From contig VZDJ01000034.1 of NCBI GenBank assembly GCA_008694505.1, forward strand, positions 5,737,132 through 5,801,131: 64,000 nucleotides of DNA. The letters are read 5' to 3'. Both the position numbers and the translations under genes were made by a program. Shown piece by piece: positions 55,916-64,000 of the stretch (position 1 is its first letter; every line of letters starts with the position of its first letter). The stretch comes from Cyanoderma ruficeps (lineage: Eukaryota; Chordata; Aves; Passeriformes; Timaliidae). Below the pieces are notes generated by a model. That model saw only the letters and a program-made list of their open reading frames with translations. It was not told the DNA's origin and did not search any database.

Positions 55916-58900
55916 CTAGGGCAGTGAGAGGAGAGCAGGGTCAGGTTCAGGTGGGGTTACCTGCTCTGGCTGTGCTGCAGCCACAGAGAGCTGCACATAT
56001 TTCAACCTGAACAACCTCAGCTGGTGTCGTTCTGGATTCTGTCTTCTCAAACCACCTCCACGGGTTTATTGGACACTTACTGGGAAAGGAGGGTGAGGCT
56101 CCACAACTCACTCTGAGCTCAGCAGCTGCCTTAGCACAGGTTAAAGGCAGGACTGCAGCAGGTTGTGGGTCGCTGCTGCTGGGGGCACTTTGAACAGGCA
56201 CCCAGATTTCAGAAGCTAAAATTGTCCCCCCGAGGCACATCCTGCAGCAGAAGATGGGGAATTTCCCATCTCATCCAAGCTCCTGAGCTCAGGATGACAC
56301 CTGGCAATCAAACTGGTTTCTTTTAAAGCCTCTGCAACAGCCAGGTGTGATGAGAAAACACTGAGGAACATCAGTCTCTTGCCCTTAACACAACCCCCCA
56401 CACAGGTTTTGAGAACCAACAAGTGCATTTACAGCTCCTCAAAGGCTCTCTGTAAGAACAGAGGGGTGAAGAGGCCGATTCCCAGCCCAGGCTTTCCCTG
56501 GGCTGGGGTCCTTACCTCCATGTAGAGGAACACCAGCCCCACGGTGAAGTTGCTCAGCCAGTGCACAGAGCCCCCCACCATGAACGCTGCAGGTCGGGAG
56601 GACTGCAGGAACATCTCTGTGATCATCACAGCTGGAATGGGACCTGCAGGGCAGCCACAGCTGAGGAAACCCCAAAGGCAATCCCCTCACTCTGAATTCC
56701 TAGTTAGGCTCCTCATTTCCCGTGGCAGACAGTGCTTTCTAACAGTAAATCAAACAAGGGTCGAATTTAAAGGAAAAAATGGGGCAATGAAATGACTTGC
56801 ACAGGGCATGGCCACACAGAGATGAAATTCAGCCTCCCTGGATGAGCTCCACAGAGGTTTTGGTTGGAAATGGAACACAACACCTGGATTTACCCAGCTT
56901 GTGGGGGGGACTGTGAGCACTTACTGGGCCCGATGGCGTGTCCAATGATGTAGGCAATGACACAGACTATGCTGAGGTAGGACATCCAGGAGACAGTGTT
57001 CTGCAAGGATTGGATCACAGGTTAGGTGTGGCTCCTGCCTGAGCACCAGCAGCACGTTCAAGGCACCGTTCACAGTGAGATTTGGGGGCATTTCAAGGCA
57101 GTGTCACCCTTCAGTGTGACAGACATGTCCGTAATTCGGGACAGACCCCACCCCTGGGTGTGATCCTGCTGCCGAGCGGGTGCAGCAGGAGCTGTGAACA
57201 TCCTGCAAGGAGCATTCAGGATCACAGCTTGTCCTGCCTTTCTTTGAGGTAGATGTGCAAGTACAGAGACCTCTCATGCTGTCCCCTCCTCCCCAGGGTG
57301 TAAAAGCATCCTCAAGATGGTCTGTTCCCTGTGCAGCCCAGAAATCATGGGGGGCACCACCTGAGCCGTTCATACACACCTGGAGATTGAGGGCCAGAGT
57401 TAAGATTGCACAGGAGGCAGAGCACAGCAAAAAGCCAGCCAGGAGAAGGATCCTCCTCCCCAGGGACTCCACAATGAAAACCTGGAAGAGACGGGGAGGG
57501 GGAGACATCAGGGAAAGCGTCTCCCAGCGAGTGCAAACAACGCTCTAGTGGAAGGTTTTGGGGGTGAGAGGATCTCTCAGGTCCCTTCCAACCCAAACCA
57601 CTGCAGGATTCCATGAGCACAGCCTGATTTAAGCAGGGGGAGAGGAGACTGGGCAAGTCAGAACCCCGAGAGCCCCAGCACAGACTCACAGCCAGCAAAG
57701 TCATGACGACATTGATGGCACCAATGGACACGGTGACGTACTGGATGCTGCTGCTGGCCACTCCTGCCGACTCAAAGATTCTGTCTGCGTAGTAGAAGAC
57801 CTGCAGCAGAACCACGGCTGTGTCAGTACCAGGCACAACGTGGGCATCCCCCTTCGGGCTGCTTTAAATCCTGGCACTGGTGCACAGAAGCCTCAGGATG
57901 GAAATTGTCCATCTCTGGAGACGCTGGTGTTTGGATCTGGGCACTTTACTCTAAAACCTTTCCAGTTATCATTAACAGGGCAGCTGACCCTGGACCTTGT
58001 CCATGGATTTGGAACTGGCCAGGGCTGACCCACCCCCTGTGACACCCTGACCCACACCCTGTGGGTGTGTCCTGGGTGAGGGGGCACTGCCAGCTGTCCC
58101 CTCTGTGCCACCACTGTCCCCATCACCCCCTCTGAAGTCCCACCCTTTCCCCACTCACCCCATTGACCCCTGAGAGCTGCTGTCCTGCCATCATGACGAT
58201 GATGGAGATGAGCTGCCACCTCAGGCCCTTGAAGGTGAAGAGGCTGAGCACGGAGAACTGCCCTTCCTCCTTCTCTGACCTGTCCTCCTGGTACATCTCC
58301 TGGATCTCATCATCCACGTCCTCCCGGCCCCGCAGCCTCTGCAGAGCTGGTGGGGAGAGCAGGGGAGTCGTGAGCCCCAGGTTTACTGGGAGTTTCCTGC
58401 TTCAGGCCAGGACAGAGCTGTGTGTGACCCTGGGGATGTACACAGGCAGGGAAAGGAGCAGTGCTCCGAGGATTCCACCCGGCAGCAGCACAGCAGGGAG
58501 AATCCCACACCCCTGTGCTGCCAGCCCTGTCCCACAGCCAGCGCCAGCCCATCCCAGCCCAGCTCANCTCCGTGCCTGCTCCTCGTTGCCCTTTTGGATG
58601 AGCAGGTATCGGGGACTCTCAGGGAAAAAGGGCAATGTCAGGAGCTGGATCAGGGAAGGGATCCCAGTGAGCCCCAGCAGCACAGGCCACCCTGCAGCGA
58701 GGACACAAACATCAGCTGAGGGAAATCCTCCCCCTGCGGAGCCCACGGGAGCTGCTGGGCCAGAGCTTTACCTTTGGCATTCCCAAGGATGCTGCTGAGA
58801 CCCAGGATCTGAGCTGAAAGGATGCCAATGGTGATGAAGAGCTGTGGCACCACCCCGATGGCTCCTCTCAGGTTTTTGGGGGACATTTCTCCAAGGAACA

Positions 58901-61900
58901 TGGGAACCACATTGGAAGCCAGACCTAGAATTTAAGGGAACAGTGTTGGACATTGCAGCTCAACCTCCAGCAAGCTGCTGATTCCCATGGGGAGCAAAAG
59001 AGAACAAAAGAGGGGGAACAAAAGAGATTCCTGATGAGCCACAGGATGCACAGAAAGTTCACAAACCTTTCTGCTTTGAGTGTCTGGATTATCAGCTGCT
59101 GGGCAGCAAAGCATTTTTGGAGTCTGACAGGATCAGCAGGAGCCTGCCTTGCCTGCAGAGCCAGCAGATGATTTGGGGGTGTCTTGGTTTGAGTGTTCGG
59201 TGTTCACCCTCCCAAAAGCAGCTTTCTCCCAGCAGGCTCCGCCAGGAACAGCACCAGACACGAAGAAAAATTGTGCTGCTCCAGGCTTGGAAACAAACTC
59301 CAAGTATCAGAGAGGAACTTTTGCTTCCTCTAAAACAAGAAGGGAAATCAGCACCCAAACACGCTGATGTGAAAGTGGAAGGAAATGACTTTGTGTTGGC
59401 TTTTAAAAACTCCCTGCTCAGTAATGCTGAGCTGAGAGCTTTGCTGCTCTGAGATGCCTTGCAGCTGGCTGGCTGGAATTGGTATTTATGCTCTAATAAG
59501 GACACCAGGGCCACGGGTTATTTTTAGGAACTTTCCAGGGCTGCCCACGGTGACCCCAGCGAGTTGCCAGCTCCTGTGCTTACGCTGGAAATCCTGGCAG
59601 CTCCCAAACTCCCGGGATCAAATGGCCACAGGGCACTCTTATCTGACATTTCGGAGTCCCCAGGCGTCAGGAGCCCGGCCTTACAAAGGTGATCAGGCTG
59701 ATATTTGAACGATAAAAGGCCTAAAAGGCACAGAAACAAGTGGCACCAGTGGCAGAGGGTGACCCCGGGGTCCTCCCAGATCCTGCCCAGGCACAGCACC
59801 CTCAGTTCAGGCCACATCAGGCCAAGAAGGACAAGCCAGGGCAGCCGGGCTGGATTTGGTTTTGGTTATAAATAACTGCCAGGAGGGATCACATTTAACA
59901 AGACCCTTGGCATTTGTTCCAAGCTCCAGTGCTGAGAGCAGCTGCCAGGTTTAAGGGAGTCAAAAGCCAAAATAGAACCATTACATTAAAAAAAAAGAAA
60001 AAAAAAAAAAGGGGGAAACCAAGAAACCGGTTTGGGAAAGCAACTTGATCTGTACATGCAGCAATTACAATCGGTGAGCTAAGGCAGGAAATTTGTCTTT
60101 ACAAGCTGTCCCAGCTCATTAACAAACCACAGAGTGTGCCAGTCTCACCAGCCCAAAGCCAATTAATTGAGCCTAAATGCCCTTAGGACCCTTCTAGAGC
60201 TGGCTGTGCTCGAGGTACCCAGCATGGTTCTGTTTGTCCCCTGTTCCTGCAGCTCCAGTAAAGCCACTGACACCAGGAGCACACAGATATCCTTGGCTTC
60301 CCTGAATCTCTGCAGGAAATCCAGTGGCTCTGAGCCCTTTGCTCTCCCTTTTAACATTTCTTTTCTCCTGCAGGAAGAACAGTCAGTTCCAGGGCTGGAT
60401 TATGGGGTCTGGCAATGCCTTTGATGGATTATTCTGGTTATGTTAAAAAGGAAAGAAGTAGAGGATCTGCTTGGAGTTGTGTGGGGAAACAGATTATCCT
60501 CAGCAGGTTTGCTGGGGGTGGGAGCTGCAGTGCCCAGCAGATGTTTATTGCTGCATTTACAGACACACTTCTCCTCCCTACAGCTTCAATTGCAGTCCCA
60601 GGGCCATTATCTCCCAAAGATCTGCAGTTTTCTGCACCAGGCTGGAGCACAGCCTTGTCATGCAGATTCTAAAGTGTGCTACCTGGGAAAGCACCGTGTG
60701 GGGAGAATAAAACCCCTTTACACAGCCAAAGAAATATTTATTGCTCTCCCTTTACCATCCACTTACCAGCAAATATTCCCATGACGACACGGGAAAGGAT
60801 GATTACTTCAAAGGTTTTTGCCAGCTCGGAGGTTCCCATAAGGACTGCAGCAGCCATGGAGAAGAGGTTATTTATCAGCAAAGTGCCCTTTCTGTAAAGT
60901 AACAGGAGAAGAGAGATTCAGCTGGGCATTTCTGACTTGCAGAGAGATCCCCTCTGTGTCAACCTGCCCAAAACTCAAATGAACCATTGCCCAGCACTGA
61001 TCAAGGAGGAAATGGCAATTGGCACATTTTCCCTGCAGGCAGTGAAGGCTTCCAGAAAGAAGTGAAGATGCTCAGGAAAGCTGAGCAGCAGAGGCTGGGC
61101 CTGATCTGAGAGCCCAGGACTTTCTTTGCTCACCGCTGTGCCTGGCCCAGTGTCCAGCCTTGGCCACAGCAGCAGCACAGAAATCCCTCCTCGCTGGGCA
61201 GACAGTGAGGCCAGCAGCTCCCCCTCATCCCCCCTCTTTGGCCCTCCAGGTTTGGGGGCGATTTCAGGCCGCTGCAGGGCTGGGCAAGGTGGAGTCACCC
61301 TGAGATAAATCTTATCTGCCCCCAAAGTGAGGGCAGGACCTCAGGCAGGGCTGGCACTTACCGGCCACAGTTGTTGACCATTGGCCACACCATGAGTGAC
61401 CCAAAGAGGCCACCCAGAGGGAACATGGACACGGTGAGGGACCAGAGCAGGGTCTGGAAGTTTCCATCCATGGGCACTCCAGTCCTGTCCAGGTAGGTTT
61501 TGTTGTAGAAGTCTTGCATGTACTGGAATGAAGCACAAAGCAGATCCAGCACAGTGAGTGCAATTTTCGTGCTGTAAAGGTTAGATAACAACAAATGCCA
61601 TAAAGCTCTGCCATAAAATAACTGTCCTGATAAAAAACCAGCCTGGAGGAGCTGGGAAATGAATGCAAGGGAGGGATGGAGAAGCCTGGGCTGGGGAACT
61701 GTTCCTGCAGCTCCTTTAGGATGTGCCTGGTTCCCAGAGCTCATCTCTCCCGGGCACAAAGACAGGACAAGCCTGTGCCCACAGACACCCACAGAAATTC
61801 AGTTTACATCGTGTTTCATCTGCCTTGCTGTGCTGTAACCCCTCCCAGGCTGGGGCCACTCACCGGGGCAGGGGAGTTGATCACAGACACGTTGTAGCCG

Positions 61901-63575
61901 TACTGGAAGGAAGATCCAAAGGCAGAGATCAGAGCTACCAGGGCCAGGGGAAGCGTCATTCTCTGCAGAGGGAGAGGAAATAAAACATGAACACCACCTA
62001 GGAAGTGGGTCTGGCTTTTAGACTTTATTAACATTCGGTAAAAACAAAGCAATACCCAAAATCTCGCTTTCTGTGTTTTTCCCTTCATTTTGCTGCACAT
62101 AAAAGCCCAATGGGTTGTTTCCATTACAGCTCATTTTGTTCTGCTTGATATGCCCACAGTCATTAGAGTAATTCACTCTGCTTTGCTGGTATTGATGAAT
62201 CATTTGGATGATTAATTTTTTTTTTTTCAAGTTACCACTCTTAAAACACCACCCTGCAGGGAAAAGGTTGTCTGCAATTATTCTTCTCCAATGTGCAAAT
62301 TGGGCAGTGGAATAACACAGGATATTGGCACAGGAGAGCTTGAAAGAGAAGAGATTTTTGCATCACGTGGCAAAATCCCTTTCCTGTTCGTTTTTTCTTC
62401 CTCTGCATTTTGGGGTAGAGCTATTTTTGGATCTAACTGATTGCCACTGAGGCCAATTAGAATTTATCCAAGCAGCCCACGGAGGGCTTGGTTGAGGGCT
62501 ACAGGAGCTGCACTTTGCACTGGAACACAGGAGGGGAATTGCCATCTGGAGAGGGATCAACACCCTGTCGTGGGCACACATTCCCCAGCCTCACAAACAG
62601 CCAAAACTGGCTTTTCGGGCAGTGTTGACAGAGCTGGGTTGTTGGGGTTTTGTTTGGCAGGTTTTATAGCTCACTAATGCACCTCACTGCCGCTCCATCA
62701 ATAAACTCATTTCTCATTTTCATCTCGTTTGCTGCCACCGTCCCCAGCCCTAATGGCCTTAATGTCTGCGAGGTTTTCCATCCCAGCACTCAGCCCAGGC
62801 CCCACACGAGGGCTCTGTCATTTCCCTGGCTGAACATTTGTCCAAAGAGCTGCTGCTGCTTCTCTTCTATTGCTCAGAATGTCTGGCAGCTCAGCTCCAG
62901 GGCTCCGTGGAGTTACGGGAGATGGAAATCCAAGCCGATCTCAGCCTAAGGATCAGGAGGAAGTTGAGGCTTCCAGGGCTGTTTCCTAGGAGGAGACTGC
63001 TGACATTCCCTCATTGGTGATGGAAAGCAGCCGCCCTGCTCTCATTAACCGAATCCCCCGGGGCTCAGAAGAGCCACTGCTGTTAATTATTGCCGTCCAG
63101 CACTGTCAGGAGAACCTCTGGCATTCCCTGCGCGTTGTGCAAGACTCCCCAAACACTGCTGTGAAAGGCAGCCCCATCCCCAAGCATCAAACAGCCTGGA
63201 ACTGATTGGAAAGTGGGAAAGAAAACTCACTCACAGAGAGGGAAAGTTGCACAGAGAGGGAAAGTCTCACAGAAAGGGAAAGTCTCACAGAAAGGGAAAG
63301 TCTCACAGAAAGGAAAAGTCTCACCGAAGTTGCAGGGTGGGAGAGCTGCAGACAATCACGACACCCAGTGCAACGCTGTGCTGCAGACAGACGCAAACTG
63401 GGCACAAGGACAGAAACATCTCAGCCCAAAGGATGGTGGCATTTTCCCCTCAGGCACCCAGAGATCCCCAGGGCTTGTTCTGTATCCCCGTGGGAGACTC
63501 AGGCTCCCACATACTCACCCCCTTGGCACCTTCACTGCCCTCGGGGCTCTCCTGGCCCTGTCCTTTCAGCCTCAT
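55688..63575 (-). CDS. SLC2A5: SLC2A5, GLUT5-type fructose transporter, complete gene (12 coding exons, 517 aa)
   Basis: Twelve-helix major-facilitator sugar transporter of the plasma membrane, class II GLUT, which carries fructose by facilitated diffusion. Exons of 57, 99, 161, 125, 153, 124, 188, 111, 102, 76, 128 and 228 nt give all GLUT landmarks: [10 protein letters not shown] in helix 1, exofacial sequon [37 protein letters not shown] and PETKNKTF. Q175 in VVPQLF and H395 in IGHAIGP correspond to the Gln166 and His386 that set fructose preference in rat GLUT5, which favours SLC2A5 over SLC2A7. Some stretches ([23 protein letters not shown]) look GLUT7-like. A single N at 58567 falls on the exon 6 donor. 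As read, exons 6 and 7 do not join in phase, and two missing exonic bases there restore 1554 nt. Confidence 0.93.
56516..56643 (-). CDS. SLC2A5: SLC2A5 exon 11
   Basis: 128 nt, acceptor gccctgcag, donor GAG|gtaagg. Encodes [39 protein letters not shown]. The [18 protein letters not shown] block is almost the same as mammalian GLUT5. Confidence 0.97.
56925..57000 (-). CDS. SLC2A5: SLC2A5 exon 10
   Basis: 76 nt, acceptor tccttgcag, donor CCCA|gtaagt. Encodes [20 protein letters not shown] and HAIGP. H395 is the GLUT5 substrate-pocket histidine. Confidence 0.96.
57380..57481 (-). CDS. SLC2A5: SLC2A5 exon 9
   Basis: 102 nt, acceptor tctcttccag, donor CAG|gtgtgt (non-consensus at +4 and +5). Encodes [20 protein letters not shown] and [14 protein letters not shown] with the GRR loop motif. 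Confidence 0.96.
57543..57618 (+). mobile_element. CR1 3' end, sense orientation
   Basis: 'ggatctctcaggtcccttcc' and 'aacccaaaccactgcaggat' form a short CR1 terminus in SLC2A5 intron 8. Confidence 0.7.
57690..57800 (-). CDS. SLC2A5: SLC2A5 exon 8
   Basis: 111 nt, acceptor gctgcag, donor GCT|gtgagt. Encodes [20 protein letters not shown] and [17 protein letters not shown], helices 7-8. Confidence 0.97.
58159..58346 (-). CDS. SLC2A5: SLC2A5 exon 7
   Basis: 188 nt, acceptor ccccaccag, donor GGG|gtgagt. Opens with CT, the last two bases of an Ala codon, so exon 6 must end one base into a codon. Encodes [20 protein letters not shown], the large cytosolic loop, then GLRWQL and GQQLSGVNG. Confidence 0.95.
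58568..58691 (-). CDS. SLC2A5: SLC2A5 exon 6, donor obscured by N
   Basis: At least 124 nt from acceptor ctcgctgcag. Encodes [40 protein letters not shown] and R. It ends CGGAG followed by N (58567) and TGAGC. The donor needs a G in the N, and joining to exon 7 needs two more exonic bases. The N therefore probably stands for about three bases, perhaps a compressed G run. Confidence 0.9.
58772..58924 (-). CDS. SLC2A5: SLC2A5 exon 5
   Basis: 153 nt, acceptor taaattctag, donor AAAG|gtaaag. Encodes [40 protein letters not shown] and onward. Q175 in VVPQLF is the fructose-selectivity glutamine. Confidence 0.97.
58925..60766 (-). other. SLC2A5: SLC2A5 intron 4
   Basis: 1.84 kb. It contains an A-rich tract at about 59989-60012 and a block starting 'tgtcttggtttga' at 59172 that may be an old LTR. 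No exon was seen. Confidence 0.75.
60767..60891 (-). CDS. SLC2A5: SLC2A5 exon 4
   Basis: 125 nt, acceptor tactttacag, donor GCTG|gtaagt. Encodes [40 protein letters not shown], helices 3-4. Confidence 0.96.
61362..61522 (-). CDS. SLC2A5: SLC2A5 exon 3
   Basis: 161 nt, acceptor ttcattccag, donor CCG|gtaagt. Encodes [20 protein letters not shown] (first exofacial loop, with sequon NKT), then [20 protein letters not shown] and VNNCG(R). Confidence 0.97.
61864..61962 (-). CDS. SLC2A5: SLC2A5 exon 2, first membrane helix
   Basis: 99 nt, acceptor ccctctgcag, donor CCCCG|gtgagt. Encodes [20 protein letters not shown] and [13 protein letters not shown]. The exon boundary at Arg matches the human gene. 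Confidence 0.97.
61963..63518 (-). other. SLC2A5: SLC2A5 intron 1
   Basis: 1.56 kb. It holds a T11 run at 62218-62228 and a purine-rich 18-bp minisatellite at 63231-63325. No other exon candidate was seen. Confidence 0.75.
63231..63325. repeat. 18-bp minisatellite in SLC2A5 intron 1
   Basis: Five units of 'tcacagaaagggaaagtc', 18-19 bp each, with a few changes in the first two. Confidence 0.9.
63519..63575 (-). CDS. SLC2A5: SLC2A5 exon 1, start codon
   Basis: 57 coding nt from ATG at 63575 to a strong donor AAGGGG|gtgagtat. Encodes [19 protein letters not shown] and joins exon 2 in phase 0 at Arg, the same junction as in human GLUT5 (..KEG|RLTL). It is the first ATG of an open frame that runs upstream, and the -3 position is a purine. 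The cytosolic N-terminus is 8 residues longer than in human. Confidence 0.85.
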
Positions 63576-63780
63576 CTCGCTGTGGGAGTCACAGATACCG
63601 GGCACAGCTTCTTCCAGCCGAGGCAGCCACGGGGGTGGGAACGCCCTGCACAGAAAAAGCCCCTCCGTGACTCTTCCAAACGCATCCGGCCGATGGCAGG
63701 CTCTGGCAGCCGGGCAAGGCACCCTGGCTGATCACCCCCTTCCCCTGCCTGCCTCTCCCATGGCTTCGGCTTATTTTCCT
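63576..63780 (-). promoter_or_regulatory. SLC2A5: SLC2A5 5' UTR and probable promoter
   Basis: The exon 1 leader runs upstream from 63576. An AT-rich AAAATAAG on the minus strand near 63770-63777 could serve as a TATA element, giving a start near 63745 and a leader of about 170 nt. No CpG island is seen, as expected for a tissue-restricted gene. An additional upstream exon outside the window cannot be excluded. Confidence 0.35.
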
Positions 63781-64000
63781 TTCAGCTCTGTTCTGTTTCA
63801 GGATGTTCTGTCACCAGACGCCGTCTCAAACAGAGGAGCTGCCCAGGGACAGGCACAAGCTCATCTCTCCAACGAGGAGGGGCAGACCTTCCACCAAAGC
63901 TGGCAAAACGAGCCAATTCCCCCCTGAAATCTGGGCACGGACAAGGAGGGTGCATAGGGCTGCAGCTCCCGGCAGCCGTGGGTGGGACAGCTGGAGATGT

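Noticed and set aside
59172..59500. Possible solo LTR in SLC2A5 intron 4, starting 'tgtcttggtttga'
   Set aside because: The start resembles passerine retroviral LTRs from memory, but no matching 3' end, target-site duplication or internal signals could be fixed.
59989..60012. A-rich tract as the tail of a processed pseudogene
   Set aside because: The sequence before it shows no gene-like content. It is more simply a low-complexity run.

Overview
This is vertebrate nuclear DNA. Its genes have many small exons with GT/AG junctions, CpG-island promoters and AATAAA poly(A) signals. The dispersed repeats are almost all short, 5'-truncated chicken-repeat-1 (CR1) LINE pieces, and no mammalian-type SINEs were seen. 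With the gene order RERE - ENO1 - CA6 - SLC2A5, this points to a bird, probably a passerine or other neoavian. The order matches human 1p36.23 and, from memory, a chicken microchromosome.

Layout. (1) 1-13.3 kb: no coding exon. A large CpG island at 12.85-13.43 kb, in the position expected from synteny, is probably the minus-strand promoter and non-coding first exon of RERE, with the left 13 kb as RERE intron 1. A second CpG-rich patch at 11.19-11.72 kb may hold an alternative first exon. (2) 13.4-23.7 kb: intergenic, with CR1 pieces, a minisatellite and unique sequence. (3) 23.76-36.2 kb, minus strand: a complete ENO1 (alpha-enolase, 434 aa). All 11 coding exons and a non-coding exon 1 are placed to the base, with a CCAAT/GC-box promoter that carries a cluster of hypoxia-element cores. 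(4) 36.5-46.3 kb: intergenic. (5) 46.39-54.59 kb, plus strand: a complete CA6 (secreted carbonic anhydrase VI, 520 aa in 9 coding exons), with the C-terminal pentraxin domain found in non-mammalian CA6. (6) 55.69-63.58 kb, minus strand: a complete SLC2A5 (GLUT5-type fructose transporter, 517 aa in 12 coding exons). A single N lies on the exon 6 splice donor. CA6 and SLC2A5 are tail to tail.

The main discovery is in ENO1. Between exon 3 and the usual exon 4 lies a second exon-4 copy of exactly the same 59-nt length and phase. It has intact AG and GT sites and encodes 20 residues with 9 of 20 identical to exon 4. Including both copies or neither breaks the frame, so the two must be spliced mutually exclusively. 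A 48-bp minisatellite with a splice-donor-like motif in each unit lies directly upstream of the extra exon.

Two of the genes act in sugar metabolism (fructose uptake by GLUT5; the 2-phosphoglycerate to PEP step by ENO1). CA6 handles CO2/bicarbonate outside the cell. Nothing indicates co-regulation. The shared neighbourhood is ancient vertebrate synteny.
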